Under the pieces are notes generated by a model. The model saw only the letters and a program-made list of their open reading frames with translations, ran no database searches and was not told the origin of the DNA. A DNA stretch of 64,000 nt from Anaerolineae bacterium (lineage in GTDB: Bacteria; Chloroflexota; Anaerolineae; Aggregatilineales; Phototrophicaceae): NCBI GenBank assembly GCA_022824365.1, contig JAJEAA010000029.1, positions 186,001 through 250,000 of the forward strand, in the 5' to 3' direction. How positions within the stretch are numbered: position 1 is the stretch's first letter; every line of letters starts with the position of its first letter. The translations under genes and the position numbers were made by a program. Below, in pieces: positions 1-9,864 of this stretch.

Positions 1-2372
1 CCCGGCAGCGTCTCGCTGTGTCCCGACGGGAAATCAATGCGAATCTCATCAGATGCGCGACTGACGGTAAGGCCATGTTGCTCGACACTGATCGGATCAC
101 CCCAGCCGAATTCTCCACCCGTCCAAACTTTGTCGGGGGCTAGGACACGTATGCCGATGAGTTCGTGCAGCAAGCTCAGAGGCGCTATGCCGCCGACATG
201 ATGTTCCTCGCCGAAACCCTTGGCTTCATCAGCATGGTAAAACTGCGCCAGCTTGCCATCCCGCTCCAGGACGCGCGCGAGCATATCCAGGACTCGCTTC
301 ACGATGTCCGCCGTTTCTTTGGTATAGCCGGCCTTGACCATACCCTCGCAGACCAGCGTCAACCAGTACAGCCAGACGCCACCGCCGCCGCGCGCATTCG
401 ATGGGTCGTAATCACGATCGCTGGCGCTGACCATCGTCAAGCCGTTTGGGCGCAAGAAATGGGCATTGTCCAGCGCTGTTTCGGTCAAGGCCGAGGCGCG
501 GTTCGCTGCGAGGCGCCCGGTAATCAACGGCAGCAGGGCATTGATATCCAGCTTGCTGTAGTCGATTGTGCGGACGTAGACCTTGTACACGCGGCTCAAG
601 CCACGTATGGCGATTCTTTCTACGCGGGAAAGAGGCTGTTTGGTCGTGTATACGCCTTGCCTATTCTGCCAGACAAAGTCGTCCACCGGCGCTTCGATCG
701 TGCAATTGGCGCCGCTTTCGTCCTTCCCTTCCAGCTTGAGAGAGATTCGTGGGCGCTGGCTGACGCCGCCGACGACGCGGATCATCAATCGCGCTGGGCT
801 GGGTAAAGACTGCCCGATCTCGTGAACCTGGTCGCCGGCGCCACGTTGGAGCAGATGCCGCCCATCACTGGTATGGTGAGAATCGCGGTCACGGTAGGTG
901 TAACGCTCCCCGTCCCAGAGCTCTTCCAGATGGGCTTCCAGCTCTTCCAGCTTTTCCGCCATGACTTCTGCAGTTGCTTCGTCGCCCGCGAGCGCCGCCA
1001 TCTGTCGCAAGGCGTCAGCTTCCGAGACCAAATAAGCCAGCAAATCGGGTGTCTCCATCTGGCGAATATCGGCGCCCTGCGCCCAAGCTTGGCCGCGGCC
1101 AAAAGTGGGAAAGGCGATATATCCCATCTGGCGCTCCGATTGCCATTCAGGCAGGCCATCGTTGTCGGCGTCGGCTGCCAGCCAACTGCCAAAATAGCCC
1201 GCCAGCGCCGGCAGCGCTTCCGCGACAAATTCAAGTTCATCGGTCTGGCGCGCAAGCCAGAGACTGAGACGCGCCAATATCGGCGTGAGCAAGACGCCTT
1301 GCCGCTGTCCGCCCAAGCCGGGCTGCCGATCGATTCCTCCGGTTTCGTGCTGGACGGACAGATAATTCCGAATGATCGCTTTCGCGAGATCCACATCAAC
1401 GGTTGCGGCCGCCTTGGCTGCTTGATAGACAAACGTTGGATCTTGTCCCGCCCAGGCGCGAACATGGTCGCTGCCATCGCCACGGCGACTCCAGCCGCGA
1501 TTGCTGGCGCGGCTGGCGACCACGGAAGGGTAGGGCAGATGCTCCGTCGGATCCATAAATGACTTGATCAATTGGGCATAAGACAGGTCGATGAGCAAAT
1601 CCCAGTCGGCATTGCCGGTGCAGATCTTCGGTATGGCAGCGGCGCTACGATCAATCTGCTCGAAGTAGCGCTCCCAGGGGCGCGACAGCAAGTTCATGGC
1701 AACGCTGTAGGAATCGCGCATATCGGGCAAGCCGGCGACGACGAATGGCAGCCGCGCGTCGGCGCCCGGCGCCAGCACGATACGGCGCCCCAGCTTGGGG
1801 CTGCTAATACGACCGCCGTAGATGTCGATGCTCGCCCCTTCCAGCGTCACAACCGGATTGAGATTGCCGATCTGCCCAAGATGCAGCGCCAGGCTGTAGT
1901 CCGCCATTGTCAATACGTTCAAAGTCTGGTTGCGCTCATTGATGACGACGTGGCCAAAGAGATCGAGTTGAAGTTCAATGGGATCGCCGCTTCGATTGCG
2001 CAAGGCGAACTCACCTCCGCTCGCCCGAGATTCCAATGCCACAAAGCGGGCGACGAGCTCAAGTTCGGGCGTTGGCGCCGCTTCGACCTGAATAAAGTTA
2101 GGAGCAAATGCGGTGATCACGGGGCGTTTGTGGTATGCATGCGCTTGGTAAATGATGCGGTCGCTGATGCGCCACATCGGCACCAGGCTCACCAAGCCGG
2201 CGCGTCCGCCATATTGGGTCTGCAGCGCTATCGCCGCCTCATCGCGGAGGCCTAGCCGCGCCACCCAGGCTTGATCATCGCAATAATCCGTCTTGCTAAT
2301 CCGCGCGTCGGCCGCGAGATGGAAGTCGAATGGACGATCAGGGGCGATAGATTGGCGCCGGAGATGCTGCAT
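1..2372 (-). CDS. Six-hairpin glycosidase (GH63/glycogen-debranching-like), C-terminus beyond left edge
   Basis: Manual minus-strand translation from ATG at 2372 (MQHLRRQSIAPDRPFDFHLAADARISKTDYCDDQAWVARLGL...) stays open to base 1. It contains SNRGWSRRGDGSDHVRAWAGQDPTFVYQAAKA and DADNDGLPEWQSERQMGYIAFPTFGRGQAWAQGADI. Not in the ORF track, probably because no stop lies in the window. Confidence 0.8.
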   Translation of the reverse strand, partial: MQHLRRQSIAPDRPFDFHLAADARISKTDYCDDQAWVARLGLRDEAAIALQTQYGGRAGLVSLVPMWRISDRIIYQAHAYHKRPVITAFAPNFIQVEAAPTPELELVARFVALESRASGGEFALRNRSGDPIELQLDLFGHVVINERNQTLNVLTMADYSLALHLGQIGNLNPVVTLEGASIDIYGGRISSPKLGRRIVLAPGADARLPFVVAGLPDMRDSYSVAMNLLSRPWERYFEQIDRSAAAIPKICTGNADWDLLIDLSYAQLIKSFMDPTEHLPYPSVVASRASNRGWSRRGDGSDHVRAWAGQDPTFVYQAAKAAATVDVDLAKAIIRNYLSVQHETGGIDRQPGLGGQRQGVLLTPILARLSLWLARQTDELEFVAEALPALAGYFGSWLAADADNDGLPEWQSERQMGYIAFPTFGRGQAWAQGADIRQMETPDLLAYLVSEADALRQMAALAGDEATAEVMAEKLEELEAHLEELWDGERYTYRDRDSHHTSDGRHLLQRGAGDQVHEIGQSLPSPARLMIRVVGGVSQRPRISLKLEGKDESGANCTIEAPVDDFVWQNRQGVYTTKQPLSRVERIAIRGLSRVYKVYVRTIDYSKLDINALLPLITGRLAANRASALTETALDNAHFLRPNGLTMVSASDRDYDPSNARGGGGVWLYWLTLVCEGMVKAGYTKETADIVKRVLDMLARVLERDGKLAQFYHADEAKGFGEEHHVGGIAPLSLLHELIGIRVLAPDKVWTGGEFGWGDPISVEQHGLTVSRASDEIRIDFPSGHSETLP

Positions 2373-2386
2373 GGCGTCGTCAACTC

Positions 2387-3076
2387 TTAGCTGTCGATTG
2401 ACCAAGTGAAAGAATCTTCATTGAAGCGGAAGGTATCGCCGCTCGCGCCGCGCACGAGATGATAACCGGGTCCTGGCACGTAGATATTGTCGGCGTTGAG
2501 GTGACCGCCTTGATGGTATTCGTATCGAGTGGTGTGCCCGATCTCCGTTTCGAGCGCCCAGCCTAATTCTTGTCGCACTTCCAGATTCTCGCGCCATAGT
2601 TTGCCGAAGCCGCGTATCGGCTGATGATGGTTCTCCGGCGCTACGATCTGCGGGTCGAATTCCGCTTCGCCTTCCACAAAGGTATCGTCATAAACCGACC
2701 AGATGTTTCTGCCCGTTTCGTCGGCGCTGAGCAGCCAGATTTGGCCGTTGGGCTGCAACCAGAACATCCAGCCGCGTTCAAAGCGCTGTTCCGCCACATA
2801 GATCTTTCCCTTGACCGGCGTGGGAAAGGGATCGGGCGTCGGGGTCTCCGTCGGTATGTCAGTTGGCGCGGCTTCGGTGGCTGCGATTGCCACAGCCTCT
2901 GTGGCGTAAACGGCGGTGTTGGTGGCGGCGATGCTGCCGAGAGTCGCGATATGCTGCGCGACTGCCGCTGATTCCGCTGTCGCCGTCTGCTGCTGGGGCG
3001 CGATACCGGGTCCTTGGCAAGCGGCAAGCAAGATGATGCAGAGTTGCAGCAGGCAAATTCCATAACTTTTGCGCAT
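2387..3076 (-). CDS. Putative lipoprotein of unknown function
   Basis: 229 aa; signal peptide with lipobox-like LLAAC; Thr/Pro-rich linker TPTPDPFPTP. Confidence 0.65.
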   Translation of the reverse strand: MRKSYGICLLQLCIILLAACQGPGIAPQQQTATAESAAVAQHIATLGSIAATNTAVYATEAVAIAATEAAPTDIPTETPTPDPFPTPVKGKIYVAEQRFERGWMFWLQPNGQIWLLSADETGRNIWSVYDDTFVEGEAEFDPQIVAPENHHQPIRGFGKLWRENLEVRQELGWALETEIGHTTRYEYHQGGHLNADNIYVPGPGYHLVRGASGDTFRFNEDSFTWSIDS

Positions 3077-3246
3077 ACTGTTTGCTCCACCTAATGCGAC
3101 GCCGACACAGGTTAAACCATTGTATCAGAGCGAATACGTACTGCAAGTTGCGCCCGCGAATGGCGCCGGGGGCAGGGATTCGCCTGTTCAATCTTCCTGC
3201 AACACTATACGATAAGCTGGCAGCGAGAGTTACACAGGCAGCATGA

Positions 3247-3579
3247 ATGGATCCCAAACCGCAAGCGATCACATTGAACAAGACCGAGAGCCGGCTGGAA
3301 ATTACCTGGACCGATGGTTTGGTCAGCCGCTATCCCTTGAGTCATTTGCGGGAAGCCTGCCCTTGTGTTGAATGCCGCGGCGGGCATAGCAAGATGGGCT
3401 TGGAGCATGCTCCGGATGATTTGCTCAAGCTGGTTCCAAGGCGTTCCTACGCGGTTATCGCGCTCGCCGCGGTCGGCAACTATGCCCTCCAGCCGAGTTG
3501 GGACGACGGGCATAGCACTGGCATCTACACATGGGAATATTTGCGCCTCATTTCTCCGCAACAGCCGGCGGAGCTATAA
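3247..3579 (+). CDS. DUF971 (gamma-butyrobetaine hydroxylase-like N-terminal) domain protein
   Basis: LEITWTDGLVSRYPLSHLREACPCVECRGG and GIYTWEYLR are typical of the family. Confidence 0.8.
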   Translation: MDPKPQAITLNKTESRLEITWTDGLVSRYPLSHLREACPCVECRGGHSKMGLEHAPDDLLKLVPRRSYAVIALAAVGNYALQPSWDDGHSTGIYTWEYLRLISPQQPAEL

Positions 3580-3608
3580 CATCAGTAGGTCCGAACAGAC
3601 GCGTTCTA

Positions 3609-3637
3609 TTGATATACAGCGATATTGATTGTAAAAT
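3609..3637 (+). promoter_or_regulatory. Putative sigma70-type promoter of malE
   Basis: TTGATA - 17 nt - TAAAAT, about 50 nt upstream of the likely malE start. Confidence 0.55.
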
Positions 3638-3688
3638 CTATATATCGCCTTGATGAATGGTCAGGTAATCAAAGCAAAGGAATCTCTC

Positions 3689-4876
3689 ATGAATCACACA
3701 CGATTTTTGGTCTTGTTAATCGTGCTGTTGGCGAGCGTATTTGTCGGCTCGGCGCAGGACGATAGCCTAACGATTTGGGCGGATGACACCCGCGCGCCGA
3801 TCCTGGAAGAACTGGGCGCGCAATTTGAGGAAGAGTTCGGTATTCCGGTTGTTGTACATGAACTGGGTTTTGGCGATATTCGCGACCAATTCAAGACAGC
3901 GGCGCCCGCCGGCGAAGGTCCTGACATGATCATCGGCGCGCACGACTGGCTCGGCGAGTTGGCGGTTAATGGCTTGTTGGCGGAGCTGGATGTATCCGAC
4001 ATCGCCGATCAATTCTTGCCGGCTTCGCTGGCCGCCTTTGTATATGAGGGCGCGCAGTACGGCTTGCCTTATGCCGCTGAGAATGTCGCGTTCATCCGCA
4101 ATACGGAGCTGGTGCCGGAGAATCCGGAAACCTGGGGCGATGTCCGCGCGATCAGCGAGCAATTGGTTGCTGAGGGCGCCTCTCAGTACGGCTTCATCAT
4201 GTTCGACAATAATCCTTACCACTTCTTCCCGGTCCAGACTGCCTTCGGCGGCTACGTGTTTGGCTTGACTGACGAAGGCTATGACCCGAACGATGTCGGC
4301 ATTGACAGCGAGGGTTCAATCGCCGCGGCCGCCTATCTCGAAGCCTATGGCGCTGACGGCTTGATGCCCAGCGGCATCGACTACGATGTTATGCATACCA
4401 TGTTCGAAACGGGCGATGCCGCCATGATCATCACCGGTCCCTGGGCCATCCCGCGCATTGAGGAATCAGGCGTCAGCTTTGAGGTGGCGGGCTTGCCGGC
4501 CGGACCGGGCGGGGTTGGCAAACCATTCCTTGGCGTACAGGGCTTTATGGTAAGCGCCTTCAGCGAAAACAAGATCTTGGCGGAAGCCTTCCTCTTCGAC
4601 TACGTCGCCACTTTGGAGACGATGGAGTCGTTGTATAGCGCCGATCCACGGCCGCCGGCTTTGCTGGAAGCGCGCGAAAACCTGGATGACGAGATTATGC
4701 TCGGCTTCGTCGCTGCCGGCGGTGAAGGCTTGGCGATGCCGGCGATTCCCGAGATGTCTGCTGTTTGGAGCGCTTGGGGCAACGCGATGGAATTGGTCCG
4801 CACCGGCGAATCAAGCGCGGAAGACGCCTTCGGCAACGCTGGAGAGCAGATCCGCGAGCTAATCGCAGGGGAATAA
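3689..4876 (+). CDS. malE: Maltose/maltodextrin ABC transporter substrate-binding protein
   Basis: Signal peptide MNHTRFLVLLIVLLASVFVGSAQ then DDSLTIWADDTRAPILEELGAQFEEEFGIPVVV; MalE-like throughout. ATG at 3689 preferred over 3650. Confidence 0.85.
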   Translation: MNHTRFLVLLIVLLASVFVGSAQDDSLTIWADDTRAPILEELGAQFEEEFGIPVVVHELGFGDIRDQFKTAAPAGEGPDMIIGAHDWLGELAVNGLLAELDVSDIADQFLPASLAAFVYEGAQYGLPYAAENVAFIRNTELVPENPETWGDVRAISEQLVAEGASQYGFIMFDNNPYHFFPVQTAFGGYVFGLTDEGYDPNDVGIDSEGSIAAAAYLEAYGADGLMPSGIDYDVMHTMFETGDAAMIITGPWAIPRIEESGVSFEVAGLPAGPGGVGKPFLGVQGFMVSAFSENKILAEAFLFDYVATLETMESLYSADPRPPALLEARENLDDEIMLGFVAAGGEGLAMPAIPEMSAVWSAWGNAMELVRTGESSAEDAFGNAGEQIRELIAGE

Positions 4877-4922
4877 TAAGCGGCTTTTCGGCTACGGCGC
4901 GGTAGAAATGAACAATCGAAAG

Positions 4923-4961
4923 CGGAGGATCGCCAGGAGGCAGTCCTCCGTTTTGTTTTTT
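4923..4961 (+). terminator. Intrinsic terminator/attenuator between malE and malF
   Basis: CGGAGGA (4923-4929) pairs perfectly with TCCTCCG (4944-4950), followed by TTTTGTTTTTT. Confidence 0.75.
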
Positions 4962-5019
4962 GGCAGGTCAAATAGAAAGGATTAGGTCGTGACGCCTAAA
5001 GGCTCAGTGACCGACCAAT

Positions 5020-6645
5020 ATGGCTGAGATTTCATACGAGCAGAAGCGAAAGCGGAGTAGTTTCGGTCCGGCGACGATTATAAGGCTTGGCGCTGTCTAT
5101 CTAGGCTTGATGATCGTCGATGCCTTCGCCCTGTTTCTCGTGTATGCCTTCGCCACCGATGGCGTTTGGGAACTGGCGATCACAATAGGTTTGATCACGA
5201 TTATGGTCAATATCATCAACCTGCGCCGCGATCTTTACGCCCTGCGCTGGATCGCGCCGGCGCTGGCATTGATGTGCTTGTTGGTCGTCTATCCTATTGC
5301 GTACACGGTATATGTTTCTTTCACCAATTATGGCGATGGCAACTTGCTGACCAAGTCGCAGGTCATCAAGCTCCTGGAGCGTGAAACTTATCTGCCGGAA
5401 GGCGGCAAGGTATATGCCTGGGACCTTTACCAGAATCCGGATGGCCAATTTGCCCTCTGGCTGACCGATGAGAATGACGGCGACAAGTATTATTTCGCCA
5501 CCATGACTGACTTCTCGCCAGTAGAGAGCCTTGCCGCCGGTGCGGAAAAACCGGAGGACTATCAGGGTTATCGCAAGTTGAGCCGAGCCGAGTCATTGCG
5601 AGCCAGCGGCCAAGCGCAAGATCTAACCTTCGGGACGGAAGCGGCGCCAATCGGCATCGCCGGGCGCAGAGACGCGGGAGAATTCGCGCAGCGCTACGTG
5701 TATCAAACCGAGCAAGACGTAATGTTGGATCGGGCAACCGGCTCAATGTTTTATCCGGTGTACGAGACAGGAAGAGATGAAAACGACCAAGTCTATCGTA
5801 CCGGTCAATTCGAGAATGAAGCGGGCGACACCTTGCGCACCGGCTTCATTGCCAACATCGGCTTGAAGAATTACCGCAGCTTCCTCGAGCGGGACGACAT
5901 TCGCATCCCCTTGACGAGGATTTTTCTTTGGACGATCGGGTTCTCCTTTATTTCAGTGCTGTCTACCTTTACGGTTGGTTTACTCTTCGCGCTCTTGCTG
6001 CAGAACCGGCGCATACCTTATCGCCGCGCTTTCCGCACCTTGCTCATCGTGCCTTGGGCAATACCCGGGCTCATATCGGTGGCGGTCTGGAAAGGCATGC
6101 TCAACCCCAATCTGGGTGTGGTATCCAACATGCTACGCGCTATTGGCTTGGAGCCGCCGCCTTTCTTCATCGATCCCGGCTGGGCGAAGGCAGGCATTTT
6201 GCTGGTCAATCTGTGGTTGGGCTATCCCTACTTCATGCTGGTATGCAGTGGCGCGCTGGCGGCAATACCGTCTGATATGTACGAAGCGGCCGAGGTGGAC
6301 GGCGCTGGTTGGTGGAACAAATTCCGCGACTTGACGCTGCCGATGCTCCTGGTTGCTGTCGGGCCGCTTCTGATCGCGTCCTTCACTTACAACTTCAACA
6401 ATTTTGTGATCATTGAGGCATACAACGAAGGAGGACCACCGATGGTCGAGTCGGGCACGCTGCCCGCTGGACATACGGACATTCTTATAAGCTACGCTTT
6501 TCGTCTGGCATTCGGTGGCGGGCGCGGCGCCGATTTCGGTCTGGCCTCAGCGATAACCATCATCATCTTTCTGATGGTCGCGGGGGTGACCTTGCTCCAA
6601 TATCGGCTGACCAAAGGCTGGGAGGAGACTTCGGAAAATGTCTAG
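5020..6645 (+). CDS. malF: Maltose-type ABC transporter permease with large extracytoplasmic loop
   Basis: 541 aa; several TM segments; long loop after TM3; EAA-type motif MYEAAEVDGAGWWNKFRDLTLPML. Confidence 0.85.
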   Translation: MAEISYEQKRKRSSFGPATIIRLGAVYLGLMIVDAFALFLVYAFATDGVWELAITIGLITIMVNIINLRRDLYALRWIAPALALMCLLVVYPIAYTVYVSFTNYGDGNLLTKSQVIKLLERETYLPEGGKVYAWDLYQNPDGQFALWLTDENDGDKYYFATMTDFSPVESLAAGAEKPEDYQGYRKLSRAESLRASGQAQDLTFGTEAAPIGIAGRRDAGEFAQRYVYQTEQDVMLDRATGSMFYPVYETGRDENDQVYRTGQFENEAGDTLRTGFIANIGLKNYRSFLERDDIRIPLTRIFLWTIGFSFISVLSTFTVGLLFALLLQNRRIPYRRAFRTLLIVPWAIPGLISVAVWKGMLNPNLGVVSNMLRAIGLEPPPFFIDPGWAKAGILLVNLWLGYPYFMLVCSGALAAIPSDMYEAAEVDGAGWWNKFRDLTLPMLLVAVGPLLIASFTYNFNNFVIIEAYNEGGPPMVESGTLPAGHTDILISYAFRLAFGGGRGADFGLASAITIIIFLMVAGVTLLQYRLTKGWEETSENV

Positions 6646-7747
6646 AGAAAGCAACGAGAAACGCAAACATTATCGTCCGGCGGAAAACCTGCAACTGGCT
6701 GTGCAGATTCTCATTCTAGTCGCCGCAGTCATCTTTGCGCTATTTCCCATTATCTGGGTGATCTCGGCTGCGTTGAATCCCAGCCAATCTATGAGTTCGC
6801 AGACCGTCATTCCACCTTTGCCAGAAACGCGCGTCATCACTGCCGAAGCGCCGGGCAGGCTTCTGCGAATCATTTCGCCTGCGGGCACTCGGGTTGAACG
6901 CAGCGCCGAAATGATCTTGCTCGTTGAAATCGAGGGCGAGGAAGAAGAATTGCGAGCGCCGAAAAATGGCTACGTCGAGAACATCCGATTTGCTGTGGGC
7001 GAGACCTTTCAAGACGGCGACCCCTTATACGATATCCGCTCAAGTTATCTCATCAATGTGGATACACTGCTCAACACGGAGCGCAAACCATTTCTGCGCT
7101 GGATGTTCAACTCGGTTGTCATTGCCAGTGTAAGCTCGATAATCGTGGTGCTCATCACTGCTTTCAGCGCCTACTCTTTCTCTCGCTTTCGCTTCGCCGG
7201 GCGGCGCAACCTGCTTGTCTTGATCTTGTTGGTGCAAGTTTTCCCCAATCTGCTGTCCATGGTGGCGATCTTCCTTATGTTGCAGCAGATCGGCCAACAC
7301 ATCCCCTTCTTCGGTTTGAACACGGCCGGCGGTTTGATTCTGGTCTATGTCGGCGGAGCGATGGGCATCAATATCTGGTTGATGAAAGGCTTCTTCGATT
7401 CCGTTCCGCGCGACATAGATGAATCGGCAATGGTCGATGGCGCCAACCACTGGCAAGTCTACTGGCGTCTGATATTCCCGCTGGTGCGGCCGGTGCTGGT
7501 GGTGGTTGGCATCTTGTCATTCGTCGGCATCTACAATGAATTTGTGCTGGCGCGGGTTTTGCTGCGCGATAAGGATAGCTGGACGCTGATGGTCGGTCTC
7601 TGGCAATTTATCAGCGCCACCTTTGGTCAAGACTGGGGCGTATTCGCCGCCGGCGCTGTTATTGGCGCGCTGCCCAGCCTGGTCATATATTTGTCGTTGC
7701 AAGATCAGATTGTCGGCGGATTGACACAAGGCTCTGTCAAAGGTTAA
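6638..7747 (+). CDS. malG: Maltose-type ABC transporter permease with inserted lipoyl/biotinyl-like domain
   Basis: EAA-type motif DIDESAMVDGANHWQVYWRLIFPLVRP; overlaps malF by 8 bp; unusual insert at aa ~64-133. Confidence 0.85.
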   Translation: MSRESNEKRKHYRPAENLQLAVQILILVAAVIFALFPIIWVISAALNPSQSMSSQTVIPPLPETRVITAEAPGRLLRIISPAGTRVERSAEMILLVEIEGEEEELRAPKNGYVENIRFAVGETFQDGDPLYDIRSSYLINVDTLLNTERKPFLRWMFNSVVIASVSSIIVVLITAFSAYSFSRFRFAGRRNLLVLILLVQVFPNLLSMVAIFLMLQQIGQHIPFFGLNTAGGLILVYVGGAMGINIWLMKGFFDSVPRDIDESAMVDGANHWQVYWRLIFPLVRPVLVVVGILSFVGIYNEFVLARVLLRDKDSWTLMVGLWQFISATFGQDWGVFAAGAVIGALPSLVIYLSLQDQIVGGLTQGSVKG

Positions 7748-7828
7748 GCCGACGGCGATACTAAGCAGTGTGCCTTATATATATGGCTGCTATACTTTTG
7801 GCGACGCCAAATAAACGAGGATGCCGAC

Positions 7829-8710
7829 ATGACACCGCCGTCAATGGAGACGGTCAATCAAGCGATAGGTTTGGAAATCGCGCGGACCAGCTACAGCTAC
7901 AGCGAACGGGATGCCGTGCTCTACGCCTTGGGCATCGGCGCGCCGTTTGATCCCCGAGATCCCGCCGAGTTGAAGTTCGTTTACGAACTCAGCGATGATT
8001 TTCAGGTCCTGCCGACCTTTGCCGTGATCTTCGCCAAAGATTTGATCAATGAGTTTCTCAGCGGCGATATTGCGGGCATCAGATACAACCCCATAATGAT
8101 GGTGCATGGCGAGCAAGAGTTGGAGGTATTCCAGCCGCTGCCGCCGGCTGCTACCGTGACATCGCGCTTTAAGATCGCGGATATTATGGACAAAGGCAGT
8201 GGCCTGCTCATGGTATTTGAGGTCACCAGTTGTGATGATCGTGGCGACTTGATCGCCCGGGCGCGGACATCAGTGTTCATCCGCGGGATCGGCGGCTTCG
8301 GCGGTCACCGAGGCGCCAGCCGCAAGGTTGATTTACCCAGCCGGGCGCCGGATCGGATCCATCAAGAGACGACGCTGCCGCGGCAAGCGCTGTTTTATCG
8401 TCTGTCGGGCGATCGTAATCCACTTCATGCCGATCCATCCATGGCCGCCATCGGCGGATATGATCGGCCCATCTTGCACGGGCTCTGTACTTATGGCTTT
8501 GCCGCGCGCGCCCTGATCAAGCAATTCTGTGAGAACGACGCCCGGCGATTTTGTGGTCTGGACGCGCGCTTTTCGTATCACGTCTTTCCGGGCGAGACCT
8601 TGGTCACCGAGATGTGGCGGCGGAATGCGAGCGAGATCGGCTTTCAAACCAAGGTCAAGGAACGTGATGCGGTCGTGTTGAGTCATGGCCGAGCGCGAAT
8701 CAAAGTCTGA
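7829..8710 (+). CDS. MaoC-like hydratase (double hot-dog)
   Basis: GDRNPLHADPSMAAIGGYDRPILHGLCTYGFAARAL is the MaoC hydratase motif. Confidence 0.8.
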   Translation: MTPPSMETVNQAIGLEIARTSYSYSERDAVLYALGIGAPFDPRDPAELKFVYELSDDFQVLPTFAVIFAKDLINEFLSGDIAGIRYNPIMMVHGEQELEVFQPLPPAATVTSRFKIADIMDKGSGLLMVFEVTSCDDRGDLIARARTSVFIRGIGGFGGHRGASRKVDLPSRAPDRIHQETTLPRQALFYRLSGDRNPLHADPSMAAIGGYDRPILHGLCTYGFAARALIKQFCENDARRFCGLDARFSYHVFPGETLVTEMWRRNASEIGFQTKVKERDAVVLSHGRARIKV

Positions 8711-8713
8711 CCA

Positions 8714-9751
8714 ATGCCCTTCGATTTCAGTGAGCATCCGCACCGGCGTTACAATCCGCTGTTGGACGAATGGGTCCTCGTCTCGCCGCATCGCACCAAA
8801 CGTCCCTGGCAGGGCAGCCGGGAAAAACCGATCGCGGATGAGCGGCCGCGGTACGATCCCGATTGCTATCTCTGTCCTGGGAATGTGCGCGCCAATGGCG
8901 ACCGTAATCCACAATATGACGCCACCTTTGTATTCGTCAATGACTTTGCCGCTGTGCTGCCCGCAACGCCCGACTTGGAGGCCGCCTCAAATCCGCTGTT
9001 TCGAAGTGAAGCGGTACGCGGCGAGGCGCGCGTGATTTGTTTCTCGCCGCGCCACGACCTGACGCTGGCTGAAATGTCGCTGCCTGATATTGGGCAGGTT
9101 GTAGACTTATGGGCGCAGCAGACTGAAGAACTGGGCGAGCGCTTCTGTTGGGTGCAGGTCTTCGAAAATCGCGGCGCGATGATGGGCGCGTCCAATCCGC
9201 ATCCGCATGGCCAGATTTGGGCGACCGATAGATTGGGCACGATTCCGGCCAAGGAAGACCGACAGCAGCGCGCCTACAAAGATCGCTACGGCGGTAGCCT
9301 GCTGGTGGACTATGCAGCGCAAGAAGGCGAAAGCCTGGAACGGCTAGTGGTCGAGAATGAGAGCTGGCTGGTTGTGGCGCCGTTTTGGGCGGTCTGGCCC
9401 TTCGAAAGCTTGCTCTTGCCCAAGTTCCCGGTGCGTCGCTTGCCCGATTTGGATGCCGCGCAGCGGGCCGAACTGGCGCAGATACTGAAACGGCTGCTCG
9501 TCAAATATGACAATTTGTTTGAGGTCTCGTTTCCCTATTCCATGGGCTGGCACGGCGCCCCATACAATGAGGAAGACAATGTTCACTGGCAACTGCACGC
9601 ACACTTTTATCCACCCCTATTACGGTCAGCTACGGTCAAGAAGTTCATGGTCGGCTATGAGATGCTGGCCGAGGCGCAGCGCGATTTCACGCCGGAACAG
9701 GCTGCGCGGGAATTGCGCGATGCCTCGGAAACTCACTTCAAACTGCGTTAG
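8714..9751 (+). CDS. galT: Galactose-1-phosphate uridylyltransferase
   Basis: [40 protein letters not shown] (HPH active site). Confidence 0.93.
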   Translation: MPFDFSEHPHRRYNPLLDEWVLVSPHRTKRPWQGSREKPIADERPRYDPDCYLCPGNVRANGDRNPQYDATFVFVNDFAAVLPATPDLEAASNPLFRSEAVRGEARVICFSPRHDLTLAEMSLPDIGQVVDLWAQQTEELGERFCWVQVFENRGAMMGASNPHPHGQIWATDRLGTIPAKEDRQQRAYKDRYGGSLLVDYAAQEGESLERLVVENESWLVVAPFWAVWPFESLLLPKFPVRRLPDLDAAQRAELAQILKRLLVKYDNLFEVSFPYSMGWHGAPYNEEDNVHWQLHAHFYPPLLRSATVKKFMVGYEMLAEAQRDFTPEQAARELRDASETHFKLR

Positions 9752-9821
9752 TCAAGATTCATAGCCGCTTTGACGGGGCTGATCATAACGCCGCCGCGAC
9801 AATACTCGCGCGACACGAATA

Positions 9822-9849
9822 TTGACATCTTGATAGGAGGGACTATACT
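9822..9849 (+). promoter_or_regulatory. Putative sigma70 promoter of tRNA-Leu
   Basis: TTGACA - 16 nt - TATACT, ending 16 nt before the tRNA. Confidence 0.65.
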
Positions 9850-9864
9850 GCTTGTTATTAGCTT

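Noticed and set aside
165-2255. Plus-strand ORFs 165-806, 822-1562, 1572-2255
   Set aside because: Antisense shadows of the truncated glycosidase ORF on the minus strand.
4985-5016. GGTCG...GCCTAAAGGC...CGACC stem-loop just before malF as a riboswitch
   Set aside because: Only a simple imperfect hairpin; no conserved aptamer elements seen.
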